The position numbers were made by a program, and so were the translations under genes. From the NCBI GenBank assembly GCA_029851415.1, contig CM056743.1:71631186-71695185 (forward strand): a stretch of 64,000 nt of DNA, given 5' to 3'. This DNA is from Eretmocerus hayati. Taxonomy: Eukaryota > Arthropoda > Insecta > Hymenoptera > Aphelinidae. This document shows, one piece after another, positions 53,158-64,000 of this stretch. Every line of letters begins with the position of its first letter. Within the stretch, counting starts at the first letter, position 1. Below the pieces are notes generated by a model. The model made no database searches, was not told the origin of the DNA, and worked only from the letters and a program-made list of their open reading frames with translations.

Positions 53158-53318
53158 ATTCCTACTATACCGGTTTGGATCGATACTCGCCCACAGTGGT
53201 TAAGGTGGTGACCTACCTTACCGACGTGCGCCAGAACTGGCACACATGCTATTTCCCATTGCGCTAGAACCGTTGCGCCAGGACCGGCATGCGCCAGGAA
53301 CGGCATAGCTCCACTACT

Positions 53319-53324
53319 CTCCCT
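53319..53324. repeat. Right target-site duplication CTCCCT
   Basis: Identical to 42,883-42,888 and immediately outside the right arm. A 6-bp direct repeat is the Polinton-type signature. Confidence 0.85.
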
Positions 53325-55290
53325 CTCTTTCTCCTCCTTACGGGTCATCACCAGCTTGATGTATCCCGTAACTCTATCCCATGTCTCCTGGTTGCGAAGT
53401 AAGTACGGGACGAGGTTTTCAGGTGTCAGTTGAGCACCCAGCCATCCATCCAACTCGGCGCGCTCTCTTTGTGTGTCGTTGCACGTGAACAGGGCGTGTT
53501 CAGCATCATCCCAGTTGTCCCCGCATGACTGGCATGCTGGGGATGTCCTGTTCTTGAACCGGGTCAGATAGGCACCGAAGCAACCGTGGTCACTCAGTGC
53601 TTGCGTCGTCCAGTAATCTATCTCTCCGTGGGTGCGTTCCGTCCATTTGGCTACGTCACGGATCAGCCGGTGCGTCCATCTGCCATTTGCAAATGACGAA
53701 TCCCACTCAGTTTGCCAATGCTCAAGGGTGGTTTCCTTCTCGTTGTCGCGGATGATCTCCTTCATCGTTGGAGTGAGTACTCGTTCGGCTCCGATCACTT
53801 TCTGGCGGTCCCAGATCCTCACTCGCTCCGCGACGAGCAAGAGGATGGGCGGTGTACTCGCCAATACGTAAGCCGCATCTCCTGACACGGTGCGGTAGGC
53901 ACGGATACTTCTCAGGGCCGCTCTCCGGTGGACAGGCCCCATCTTCTTCTCGATGATGGTCTTCTCTACTCTCTTTCCCCACACGGGTGCACCGTAGAGC
54001 ATGATAGAGGTGCTGACGGTGTTGAGGAGTGCGCGCCTCTTTTCCTTGGGTCCTCCGATATCCGGCATCAGCCGCTGAAGCGCCGCACCAACCCTGCTCG
54101 CTTTCTGGGCGGCCTCCTGGATGTGCTTCTTGAACGACCACTTGTCGTCAAGCCATACGCCGAGGTATTTCAGCTCTGTCTTACGTGGGATCTCTTGCCC
54201 GTTGATGTAAAAGTGGGGCAAGTCAAACTTCCTGCGTCTTGTGACCACGATTGCTTCGCACTTCTTGACAGCAAGCTCTAGGAGCCTGCTGACCATCCAC
54301 TCGTAGACTCGGGCCAGCGCCTCGTTTGCGCGTCTACCCAAGAGTTCCTCGTTGTCGGACCAGACTATGAGCCCCGCGTCGTCCGCGAAAGCCACTATTA
54401 TCACTCCTTCGGGCAGTTCAATAGACAGTAAACTGTCGTACTGGGTGTTCCAGTTGAACGGCCCGGAAACCGATCCCTGTCCAATTCCGGCGGACAGTTC
54501 CCGGGTCTCTTGTCCCTCGTCGGTGTCGTACACGAGTGTCCTGTTCCGCAGATAGTCACTCGTGATGGCTAGTAGATAGGGCGGCACTTTACCTGCTTGG
54601 GATTGATAGACTCGCTCCCAGCTCGCGCAGTTGAACGCGTTCTTTATGTCCAACGCAATAATGGCACAGAATCCTCCTCTTCCTTGGTATGGGTTCCCTA
54701 CCGACGCTTGAACCCGCTCTTGGACCTCCTCGATCGCGTGCACAGTGCTTCGTCCCTTCCGGAACCCAAACTGCATTGGTGATAGCCCGCCGCTCTCTTC
54801 GTAGGCTTTTTCCACCCTGTTGAGCACCATCCTCTTGTACATTTTCCCGATATTGTCGAGCATGCTGAGAGGGCGTTGACCTCCTTGACCCTTAGGTATC
54901 AGGACCAGCTTCTGGCGTTTCCACTTGTCCGGGAAAGTTCCCGCGCTCAGACAGATGTTGAAGAGGTCGAGGAGTAGATCTCACTTGTATTTGAAGACCA
55001 GTTTCAGAACCTCGTTTGGGATGCCATCCAGGCCAGGGGCCTTGCCGTTCGGCATTCTCTTCGCCGCTATGAGTAGCTCTTGCATAGTGAAGAGCGGGAT
55101 GGGGTCTTCGCTCTCCGTAGGGAATGTAACTCCGGGTTCTCCTGCTGGGAAGAGGTCTTCTACGATGGTGCGTAATGTTGCTGCATCGGTCGGTGCTGGG
55201 TTGCCCTTCCGGGGTCGGACCTTTGACATGACCACGCGATATGGCGTGCCCCAGGGGTCTTCGTTAACCATGTCGCACAGTTCACCACAA
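53319..55290 (-). mobile_element. R1-like LINE, 5' part with RT, interrupted by the palindromic element
   Basis: Minus-strand LINE from a 5' truncation near 55,290 to the insertion at 53,319. The remainder lies at 42,366-42,882 on the left of the palindromic element. The RT style and the Cys/His knuckle are R1-like. It is 5' truncated: no endonuclease is present. The insertion is younger than the LINE because it splits it cleanly. Confidence 0.8.
53319..55290 (-). pseudogene. R1-like LINE ORF2 fragment, one in-frame TGA, interrupted
   Basis: One frame with a TGA at 54,981-54,983, open from about 55,290 to the element. Landmarks: DPWGTPYRVVMSKVRPR (pre-RT), NGKAPGLDGIPNEVLK, QFGFRKGRSTVHAI, IALDIKNAFNCASW, GIGQGSVSGPFNWN, AFADDAGLIV (RT catalytic), ELKYLGVWLDDKWSF, and a C-terminal knuckle CQSCGDNWDDAEHALFTC (C-x2-C-x8-H-x4-C). 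The only defects visible are the TGA, 5' truncation and the insertion. The frame continues past the insertion on the left for 11 codons to a TAA at 42,850-42,852. Homology to R1-clade RTs is from these motifs. Confidence 0.85.
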
Positions 55291-56527
55291 TAAATTACGC
55301 AGAAGCAATTTTCCTTTCCATCGTGACAACAGTCACCAGGATTTGATGACATCAATGAGACTTGGCTGGATTCATAGGTTTCTTCGTGTTGAATCAGATC
55401 CCGTCTTCAGAATTTTATTATTCCTATCGCCCCGATGACAGGATCGTGAGCAAGAGCGATCCTTTAAAATGACAAAAATTTTGTGACACACCAACAACCT
55501 CCATAAGCTCTCGCATCTCGGCGAGGACGGCGTGAGGCAAAGAGAATTCAATTCTCCAAAGTGTCATCTATCACCCATCCGATCCCCAGGATGGTTGATC
55601 AATCGCCCTCGAACCTACAAGCTAAGGCGTGCACCTGAAACTCGATCGCTGATCGCACTGAGGAACAAAATTTGGGGGTCGGAATGTCCCCCCGAGGAAA
55701 GTATGATTTCCTTGTGTATTTTTGCCCATAGAATCCGAATTCGACCTCAGTTTTGCCCCTACATGTCAGCATTTTTTTTAAATCGCAAAAAACTGATTTT
55801 CTAAGAAACGGCGTCTTTAGCGTTTTTCGCCAATTTTTCAAGTTGATGATCATTTAGCCAAGGAGTACCCGTTGGTCAAAATGCATACCAAGGTATGTTT
55901 TCCCACGTGTTTTGACCTGCTGAACACGATGGCAGTGGTTTTAGGGGGCTAGGATGCACTCCAGAAGCGTGATGAGCTGATCTTTCGAGTTGCTATCAGC
56001 AAAATTCGACCAATTCCGCAATAAATCTTCAAATGCTGATAAAATGGACAAAAAACACCCAAATGGACCTCACAATACCTCATTTTGTTCGTTTTGACCT
56101 GTACTTTTGACGAAGAATGTGACCCAATAGCCATTTTGAGAGTGACAGCTGCCTTGAGTGTTTCCGGCCAGGGATTTTTTCAACGTTTTCGAGCACGTCG
56201 CAGCAGCATCGTAATGGCATTGGCTGGGGTCTCACGCACACGTAGCTCGTAGATTTTCATGTACACAACTGATATATGCGAACCTTGAGTATGAAATGGA
56301 GATAGGTTGAGGAATATTACCCGCAGGTGATCACTGTCGACTGTCGAGTCCAGCTTAAAGCAAGATACTAGCTCAACACAGGCCAACTTTTAAATTCTCA
56401 CCGCTAGATGGATGCCAGATTCCTCTTATCTTCTATAGAAGTGATCCATTCAAGATACAAGGGTACAATGAAACGCGACTCAAATGATTCATTTGAATAA
56501 CGTTCATTCGTGTTCAAAATGAATTGA
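55291..56527. other. No recognisable gene
   Basis: About 1.2 kb. The frames at 55,532-55,804 (plus) and 55,599-55,853 (minus) overlap each other and have no signature. Ordinary AT-rich spacer. Confidence 0.4.
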
Positions 56528-57440
56528 TTGTGGTCTTCTATTCAGCCGCCATTTGAAATAGCAATGCAGCGACAGTTTCAGTGTACCAATAACCCTAATA
56601 AGTTCTGTTACGTATGCAGCGAATATGCGCTGGATACCCGTCCCTTCTCGTCCCACTATCAAGAAGCATATGAAAAATACTTTGGTTTCAGAATCATCAA
56701 TATCAACAAATCTTGGGTACCGGGCGTGATATGCACTACTTGTGCTACTAGATTAGTTTCAAAATCAGAGAGAAAGTTAAATTTCTCCGTTCCAACAATA
56801 TGGAGAGAATCAAGGGATCACGTTCACGACTGTTACTTTTGTCTGACCAATTAAGTTGAGTTCAACTCCCGAACTAAACACCTCATGAAATATCCAGATA
56901 TAACGTCTGTTACAAAACCTATTCCCGGTTACCCTGTTCAAAATATCCCCATTCCATGTCAAGTCACTGAAATTACTGATTCACAGAAGTCTCGAGAATG
57001 TTTATCCCTCAGTTCCGATCCATCAACACAAGAATTTATGCATAGTACGACAGAGAAAAAACCACAAGAGCCAATATTGTTCAGTCAGGAAGATCTGAAT
57101 AATTTCATTCGTGACTTGGAACTCTCAAAAAAAGGCTGAGCTCGCAGCTTCGCGACTCAAAGAGAGGAACATGCTCGAAGAAGGTGTCTCAATCACTTCA
57201 TCCCGACAGAGAGGATCAGAGTTTGCCCGTTTCTGTACAGATGATGATGGAACTTTATATTGCCATGATGTTAAAAGCTTGTTCTCCGAACTCGAATATG
57301 AGCACTCCCCTGATGAATGGCGCCTTTTCATAGACTCGAATAAAACTAGTTTAAAAGGAGTTCTGCTACATAATGGCAACGAGAAATCCCCAATGCCGGT
57401 TTACTATGGGCCACAAGTCAAAGAATGCTATGAGGTCTCT
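56528..57440 (+). pseudogene. Arthropod transposon-borne protein fragment, stop plus frameshift
   Basis: I know this protein from many arthropod genomes: QCTNNPNKFCYVCSEYAL and VICTTCATRLVS give a Cys-rich N-terminal module (FCYVC, C-x2-C), followed by HVHDCYFC, a linker with IKYPDI-like sequence and an RLKERN / EWRLFIDSNKTSLKGVLLHNGN segment. The frame has a TAA at 56,852-56,854, and a shift in an A-run at about 57,128 (between LELSKKG and AELAASRL). Homology fades after about 57,430, so the 3' end is truncated. It is probably encoded by a transposon; its biochemical role is unknown to me. Confidence 0.65.
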
Positions 57441-57581
57441 GCGGCCTGGTTGATCTACAATTACTCAATCTTAGCTAAATGTATACATTTTCAAAATCTT
57501 TTCAAGCACGTCTTGTGGGTTCCTACCTGTGGCCACAAGAGTATCTCGTGGATAAATCCTAATCCATGGGAAAATTCATGA

Positions 57582-58603
57582 AAATAGGTCCTACACTACA
57601 ACTACAGCTAGCCCGGCATGAGGTTATGAAGGCAATTATCGAAATATCATCTGGAAGTAGAAGTGAAGAAATTTGAATTTCGTGTTTTACAATGTTCGCG
57701 GCTGGGACTTTTGCGAATCCGGATCCAACTCGGACCTTTCCAGAGTAAGGTTGATTCGAGATACTAATGGTTTGGAACGAATCTTCCCGGATCATGATTC
57801 GACTGACTACTAGGGCGGGTTCTAAGACCTGGGTTCGGTCAAACTTAATGCAGACCATGAGTATTTAAAATCTGTTTCATTCCATCAATACCAAAGTGAT
57901 CAGAATCCGCAGACGTCAAGCCCTAGAAATGATTTGCGTACGTTTTCGATTCGAGCTGTGACGGCATTTGTATGTGAGGATTTTTATCGAAAAATCAATC
58001 AGTCATCGACAAGTCATCAATTGACTCATACAGAAACAGATGTGAGCACTGATCTTGGTTATTTCCACCGACAATACTGTGAACTTGGGGAGAAATAGAA
58101 ATAAATACCATAGATTCAAATTTTGGCCACCGGTCCCAACCTGTCATAAGGTTTGGGGCCTTTTCACAATAGAAATTTTTATTAATAAAAATAGGCACAG
58201 TTGAAAATATGAAAACCCGGAATGAGTTTGAGTAACGGGATTTGGAAGTCTTGTCTTTTACTTTCACATGCTCTTTGAATAATTATGAGCCACCAGCTCA
58301 GGTGGGACTTGCAAAGGCCTGAGTGCTTACCTAATTGTCATGAATTTTACCAAGGATTTGACTTGACCGCCTGGAACCGTGTTGCGCCGCCAGAAGAAGA
58401 CACAAGACGAGTCCTAGAATTAATTAAGAATATCTAAGAAATTAGCTAAGTTTGTGTCGTTGTGGGCCTACGGTGCCGCAGAAATCGAAATTAGTAACTT
58501 GGATTTTCCGTGTTGGAGTGTTTACAGAATAGTGACCGTTAGTGCATTAATAATTTTCCCGCCATGAAAAGTTTTTTTGAATATTTTCCAAGTTATTAAT
58601 AGT
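57582..58603. other. No recognisable gene
   Basis: About 1 kb with short frames only (57,559-57,858 minus; 57,995-58,267 minus). No signature and no strong repeat. Confidence 0.4.
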
Positions 58604-58984
58604 TTAAGGGGATGTCGGAGTCTCGCGCGGAACGAGAAAACACTTTATGCAATCATTTTTACACCGATTGAGATAAGGGTGGTCGCAAAAGATTCGGAAT
58701 TACTTCAGAAATTGGTCTCTGGTGCGAATGATAAGAACAATTGTCTCCATCTGTCATAAGAATCGATCTAAGGTGCAAGGTCGCGATTTCTGAGAATCAT
58801 CAATATCGGGCATTTCCTGGTTCACTCCAAGAGCGAGGGAGACTTTTATTTCCATAGGTTGTACCAGAAGCCGATTCTTGAAGAAATTCCGAATCAGTTG
58901 CGACCACCATCGTCTTAATTGATGTAGAAACCATTGCGTAAAGTGTTTTTTCGTTAATGCCGTGAGACTCCGACATCCCCTTAA
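58604..58984. mobile_element. TTAA-flanked hairpin MITE (piggyBac-like insertion site)
   Basis: Inverted repeat with ends TTAAGGGGATGTCGGAGTCTC (left) and the complement (right). Arms of about 150 bp are diverged but match throughout, around a centre near 58,795. TTAA at both edges (58,604-58,607 and 58,981-58,984) suggests a piggyBac-type target duplication, although TTAA is itself a palindrome. No coding capacity. Confidence 0.75.
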
Positions 58985-61680
58985 GAGGGCTGGCCAAGTT
59001 TATTGTGGGAACGCATTGTTCTAGCGGGGAGCATTAGGCGGATGAAATGATACAAGATATTTGCAATCATTTTAATATGGTTGCTCGACTGTAATGGGGT
59101 AACGAATCTGTGTATCCACTATCTTTTTAGCCATCTGCTTATCTACTTATGTCGAAAAGAGCGGGTTTGTCCACAGTTTTAACTCTATTCTGCGTGAATC
59201 GGTTGGCAAAAGCCCGTTCACCACGTGCCAAAGTATGCAAAACCGCATAATTATGGCGAAATGTGTTGGAAATTGTTGGAGAACGTGCGAAATGAAGACA
59301 TTTGAAAATCACCATTTTCAAATTAAAATTTCCAATTTTTTCTGGTTCTACATACCTCGGCACATGGTGGACGGGTTTCAGCGAGGCCTTTTGACCGGGA
59401 AGTGATACGAAATGCAAGCAAAGTCACTCTTTCAGGTATCACTAAGCGAGTAGATCGCGTACAAGAATACCGGGAACACAGATTCGGCAAAGCTCACTAC
59501 GAGGCAAGCACTGTCACTATTTATTACTAGTGACATGGCTTTAAAGAGCTATTTGAGCCGGGGTTAATGTAAATATTTCATTTTTGAGTCGTCCAAAAGT
59601 ATTTTCATCATCGATATGAAATCTTATACCCAAACGTACGAAATTTCATTGAGAAAAAGTATGAGTTATGATGGAGTACTTTTATAGACCTTGTACACGG
59701 TTAATAAGTAGGAAAATATGTGAGAATGCACTTTTTAGGCAGGAAAATTTGGTGTAGAATATGACAAAAATAGAGTAATAAAAATTCTAGAAATTACATG
59801 AAAATCACAACGTTTCATCAAGCGACTCCCATAACACAGCCATGCGTGGCCGCCAAACTAGATGTATGAAATAGAAATTGTGAGAATGTAAAACTTGTAA
59901 TAATTGGAATAATCAGGGCCGCATTAGAGGATTTGCTAAATCATGAGAAGCTGCTATGTCCACCATCCTGTGGGAATCGTATTGAGGCAGCTTGAAATAT
60001 TCAGCACGATAACCAGACATGGGCATTTACTGGATAAATGAACGAATAATGTATAATGTTATGTTAAATATGTATTATATGGAACCTCATGAATTTGCGC
60101 ATTCTCGACACTCGAAAAAAATCGTTTGCATAAAATGTTCCAGGGCGGGTTCTCGAAAGAAATTCAGAATGTATGGTACGTTTTCACGGTGAGTACAAAC
60201 AATTTTTGTAAGGGAAGCCATTGGTACCTCAGTATTTTTACCGTTCTCGATATATAATTTCTTTACCAAAACTTATGATGGGTCGGACACAAATTAGTCA
60301 TTTTGTTCTAGATCCATTGCTCGGATGACGATGCGAAATAAACCGTTATCTTTAAAATACACAAAAGTTATATCCGTCTGAATTCTTCATCAGTGATGAA
60401 TGACAGATTGAGACAGATTGAGGTCAATAAAGAAACAAACGAGGGGCAAATTTACGTATTGCCCGTGGCCGGCTCATTTCGACGCACTGGGTAAGAGCGT
60501 TACTAATCGCACCTCAAGGATGGCTCGAATCACGCAAAAAATTTTCATGGTGCACTCGTTTTAACGACTACTTCGAGTACAAATAGAGAAAAATACAAAA
60601 ATTGCCGTCCATATGGCAAGACGAGTGTCCCATTTGTAAAGAAATAGAATTTTCACGTTTGGATGGCCGAGTTGCTACTGATTTCTGGGTGCTACATGGC
60701 TTCTTTGGTTTCCATCTTATTCCTCTGATTTGCGTCGCTGGTGGGCACGGTAAAATACCACAACTAGACAATCTTCGTGATGTCAATTTTATGGTAAAGA
60801 CAAAGGAACCGAGGCATGTTACGTAGCAATTCATCATTTCTAGAAATAGAAAGAGATTGTGTATTGGAAACACTTTATGGTTGGGTTGAGAAAGTAAATT
60901 GGCAGGATGATATCATGTGAACCACTAAAGAATTGAAACTTGATCACATCCCGAATGGTGCATGATATCGCACAAACTGTGACAGCTTCGTCGATTCATT
61001 GATCAGCACACTCAAAGATTGCTTCAAAATCAAAGTAAATACTGGCATTTCCAATATGTTTGTTATGTTGTGAAGAAACTTGGTAGAGTATGATGAAATA
61101 GTTCTTGGAACTCGAGCAACGTACGGCGACGCATGCTGCTGAAAAAACCGCAACTAAGACATAGTAGAATTACGAAAATTATGACTGCTGATGTCCACTG
61201 TACTGAAGGCCTTGTTTAGGATAACTTGAGATGAAGCTTAATGGAAGCATTAGAAACGAGTAAAAAGTTTGTGAATAACTTTGGCATAGTTGAATGAAGT
61301 TTCCACAATGATGACATATGAGCAGTCCTCAAGATGCTAAAAATGAGACGTACCACAATCTCAATCTTCTTCACCTGAATAACTTGAAGAAAGCTTCCAT
61401 TGTTCCATTTCTCGGAAAGCTGCTCCATGAACACTGGCGTGGTCCTTATTTCCCAAGTTTCACAGATCCTTTCTCCCCCCCTCTGGATACCTTCTTTGAG
61501 CCGAAAAAACATGGGGAAAATTTTCCCCGAGCCCCTAGAGAGTGATTTAATAGTGCCTCAAAGAGCATCTTGCTTTGAAACTCAAGTAAAAAATAACGTT
61601 TTTTGTGATTTTTCTGTCCCTATGTTCGAGCTCTTGAAACTTAGTGTTTCTTCGCGAATGTAAAAGTGGGCATATATGTT
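58985..61680. other. Long stretch without recognised gene
   Basis: About 2.7 kb of AT-rich sequence. None of the short frames (the longest about 100 codons, at 60,568-60,873 minus and 61,216-61,512 minus) has a family signature. I see no strong inverted repeat. Confidence 0.4.
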
Positions 61681-61689
61681 CCCACGTAA

Positions 61690-62310
61690 AATTTGATGCT
61701 GAATTGAATTTCATCGTGACATTTGAACTAGGATGCCACCCAATACTCGTGAATTGCGTTTTCCGACGCGGAAAACATTTTTAGCGCGACTTTTTCATCT
61801 CATTCGAGTGTCTCAGGCGTCACTCACTCCCTCAAGATTAATCTGAACCACCTATTTTCATGTAAAAAAAGACGCTGAATTGGAATCCATCGTTATTTCC
61901 TAGGTATAATGTTGCCTAACGTGAGAAAAATGCGTTTTTCCACCGAGAAAGTACCTTAAGCGAGTCTTTCACGCCCGAATCGAGTGTCTCAGGCGTCACT
62001 CAATCTCTCGGGATCAATACGAACGACCTAATTTCATGTAAAAAAACACGCTGAATTGGAATCCATCTTCAATTACCAGGTATAATGTCGCCTAACGTGA
62101 GAAAAATGTGTTTTTCCACCAAGGAAGCACCCTAAGCTCATCTTTCACGCGGGAATCGAGTGTCTCAGGCGTCACTTACTCTCTCGAGATTGATCCAAAC
62201 GACCTGATTTTATGTAAAAATCTACGCTGAATCAGAATTCATCGTTATTTTTCGGGTACAACGACGCTTAACGTGAAAAAATCCGTTTTTCCTCCAGGAT
62301 GCAACGAAAT
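61690..62310 (+). repeat. ~180-bp tandem repeats (forward arm)
   Basis: About three and a half units share the segments CATGTAAAAAAACACGCTG, GGTATAATGTCGCCTAACGT, GAGTGTCTCAGGCGTCACTC and TCTCGGGATCAATACGA. Period about 180 bp. The same units recur inverted at the window's right end. Confidence 0.75.
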
Positions 62311-63665
62311 CCACGAAAGATGACGAATTCCTGGGTAAAATTCATAAAAAGTCTGGAATCAACCAAGTCAATTTGAGAGACAGCTCAAAGTCCCTACAAA
62401 TCATTGTGATTCTTAAAGAACTCAGTCATCATTCTCCACCAGAACATTTTGACACTCGACACAAATAGGGATATCATGAGTCAAAAGGATTTACACCTCA
62501 GGCATCTATTGGAAAAAAAATTTACGATATCTGATTCGGATGGGATAGTCGATACTCTTTATCACGCTTTGACTAGGGAGATGCATTTATAAACAAGAGT
62601 GGAGATATCGAGTGACTTAAGTTAACAACATAACACGAGTCCTCGACTCATAAAATTATGAAGATCTTTCCTCTTCGATCCTCATCTTTTTCAGAACGGT
62701 CATCTTACTTGCATCTGGATACTGTCTTTTATCCCTCTTTAAACTTAGCTGTATAGAATGTAACTATGTTTTTGATCGTATGTGCGCAAATGAGTAATTC
62801 GCACACTGTTTCTCGCTCTCCATTTGCTCACAGAAGATCAAAAAACATAGTATGATACTCGGGCGCAATGATTTTCTCCTTCTCATGACTATTTAGACCC
62901 TCACCTGCGGCTCGGGCCTAAAAATGTCACTCGAACTGCGAAAACCATCGTTTGGGCCCTTGTATCATAATATACTATTCTGGTATATTTTGGCTCTGGA
63001 AATCATGGTCACAGCAGAAAACTCTTCTGTATAGTCAGATTCGACATGGATTCAGACTTGGAAGTATACCAGAGAGTAATTTAGGGAAGCATTGTGATTC
63101 CAGAATCTCGATCGGTTCCCCAGGGACCTACTTATTCGCAACTCACTAAAATTTAATGACAGCTTGACGTTGCTCGTCGTTAACTGCCAAAACGACCGAC
63201 GTGAATCGACGCTGACAAAAGGCTGGGAGCAGGGCCTGGACTACTGGAGCAGCCATAGGATCCCATTTTCACATAAAATGCTAGGATTCCGAAGCGTGTA
63301 AGGTTTGGTTCGATGGCCGGCCGCAACGCACGAGCAAGGGGCGCTACAATCTTCGCGTGAGATAGGGACCTTACCCGTGAGGGTTGGGTTAGAGTAAGCC
63401 CGATTGATCTCTTTCTGGATTAGGCGGCCGGAGTGCATAGACGTTTTCGTACGAGATACTTTTATCTCGTGCTGATTGGAGGTGATTTCAACAGACGCCA
63501 TTGACGAATCCGATTCTCCCTTAGGCCTCTTTACAGGGACCAATTTTACGGCAGAAATGATGGTGAACTCTGATTTGGCATGGATTTGGAACGTTCTGAC
63601 CATTCCTACGTGAGTCAGTGACTGCTGAGACCCTCGAATTGAACGGAAGAGACATTTTGGCGAAT
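62311..63665. other. Core between inverted arms; no gene recognised
   Basis: About 1.35 kb between the tandem arms. It contains one MITE hairpin (62,763-62,851) and short frames only (63,241-63,669 minus). It is too short for a full transposase and none is visible. Confidence 0.4.
62763..62851. mobile_element. Small hairpin MITE
   Basis: Left end ACTATGTTTTTGATC pairs with right end GATCAAAAAACATAGT (one T different), and the pairing continues through ATGTGCGCAAATG / CATTTGCTCACAG. About 90 bp. Confidence 0.65.
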
Positions 63666-64000
63666 TCACATTAGTCTCGAGAGAGTGAGTGACGCCTGAG
63701 ACACTCGATTCCCGCGTGATGGACGCGCTTAGGGTGCTTTCTCAGTGGAAAACCGGATTTTTCTCACGTTGAGCGTCGTTGTACCTGAGAAATAACGATG
63801 AATTTTGATTCAGCGTGGTTTTTTACATGGAATCAGGTCGTTAAGATCAATCTCGAGAAAGTGAGTGACGCCTGAGACACTCGATTCCCGCGTGAAAGAT
63901 GAGCTTAGGTAGCTTCCTTGGTGAAAAAACACATTTTTCTCACGTTAGGCGACATTATACCTGGTAATTGGAGATGGATTCCAATTCAGCGTGTTTTTTA
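63666..64000 (-). repeat. ~180-bp tandem repeats (reverse arm, cut by window end)
   Basis: Reverse complements of the units at 61,690-62,310: GAGTGACGCCTGAGACACTC occurs at about 63,685 and 63,866. The array continues to the window edge, so its length is unknown. Confidence 0.75.

Larger units (their letters stand above)
42889..53318. mobile_element. 10.4-kb palindromic Polinton-related element
   Basis: The ends are AGTAGTGGAGCT and its reverse complement, flanked by perfect 6-bp direct repeats CTCCCT. The left arm is 42,889-47,318 and the right arm 48,982-53,318, with a 1,663-bp single-copy centre. In each arm the order from the outside is: ATAACCCATAT-rich block, proline-rich gene, gene B, gene A, a second ATAACCCATAT block, the 31-bp array, and a DUF8207-like gene. 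The centre holds the FLYWCH gene and an extra block of 31-bp units. There is no polymerase, integrase, protease or capsid gene. Six-base duplications and AG...CT ends are what Polinton integrases leave. A non-autonomous or satellite relative of Polintons is my interpretation; the boundaries and duplications are directly visible. Confidence 0.85.
48982..53318 (-). repeat. Right terminal inverted repeat arm, 4,337 bp
   Basis: Reverse complement of the left arm, ending AGCTCCACTACT at 53,318. It has 93 bp fewer in the 31-bp array. Confidence 0.9.

Overview
The window is eukaryotic, almost certainly arthropod, and probably an insect, with Hymenoptera as the best guess. Support comes from short spliced introns, TATA promoters, Polinton/Maverick genes, APE-type LINEs, an arthropod transposon-borne Cys-rich protein and a DUF8207-like protein of the kind I associate with hymenopteran genomes. 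I see no clear single-copy host gene, no tRNA or rRNA, and no CRISPR array. The sequence is a nest of mobile elements and satellite DNA.

Layout. 1-11,880: a ~175-bp satellite in inverted blocks (1-487 reverse, 2,618-5,310 forward, 8,271-11,880 reverse). An AT-rich interspersed repeat lies at 488-2,617. The forward and reverse arms flank a 3-kb core with a two-exon transposon-type gene. 11,928-16,540: a near full-length APE-type LINE on the minus strand, with ORF1 and ORF2 each in one continuous frame but carrying five premature stops. 16,600-26,990: a Polinton/Maverick remnant with chromodomain integrase, penton-like and major capsid-like proteins, a basic core protein, an adenovirus-type protease, a PC4-like protein, several unknowns and one spliced plus-strand gene; DNA polymerase B and the packaging ATPase are missing. 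27,350-42,340: microsatellites, a GCAACGTT-rich block, a 2.7-kb TIR element with TA duplication, a decayed LINE, two related foldback elements, small hairpin MITEs and long stretches where I see nothing. 42,366-55,290: an R1-like LINE on the minus strand, split by a 10,430-bp palindromic element. 56,528-57,440: a decayed arthropod transposon gene. 58,604-58,984: a TTAA-flanked hairpin MITE. 61,690-64,000: a second element with inverted arms made of ~180-bp tandem repeats.

The most interesting object is the palindromic element at 42,889-53,318. It begins AGTAGTGGAGCT and ends with the reverse complement, is bounded by a perfect 6-bp direct repeat CTCCCT, and removing it with one repeat restores an open LINE reading frame that stops 11 codons later. 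Six-base target duplications and AG...CT ends are Polinton hallmarks, yet it has no polymerase, integrase or capsid gene. Its arms are about 4.4 kb and apparently identical apart from a 93-bp length difference (three 31-bp units). Each arm carries three small genes behind TATA promoters (two are paralogues with a shared upstream motif), a DUF8207-like gene, a 31-bp iterated array with a CCGCGCGG palindrome about every three helical turns, and blocks of an ATAACCCATAT motif. A FLYWCH zinc-finger gene sits in the single-copy centre. I read it as a non-autonomous or satellite relative of Polintons that was probably mobilised by a Polinton-type integrase.

Several elements share a decay pattern of in-frame stops with few frameshifts.
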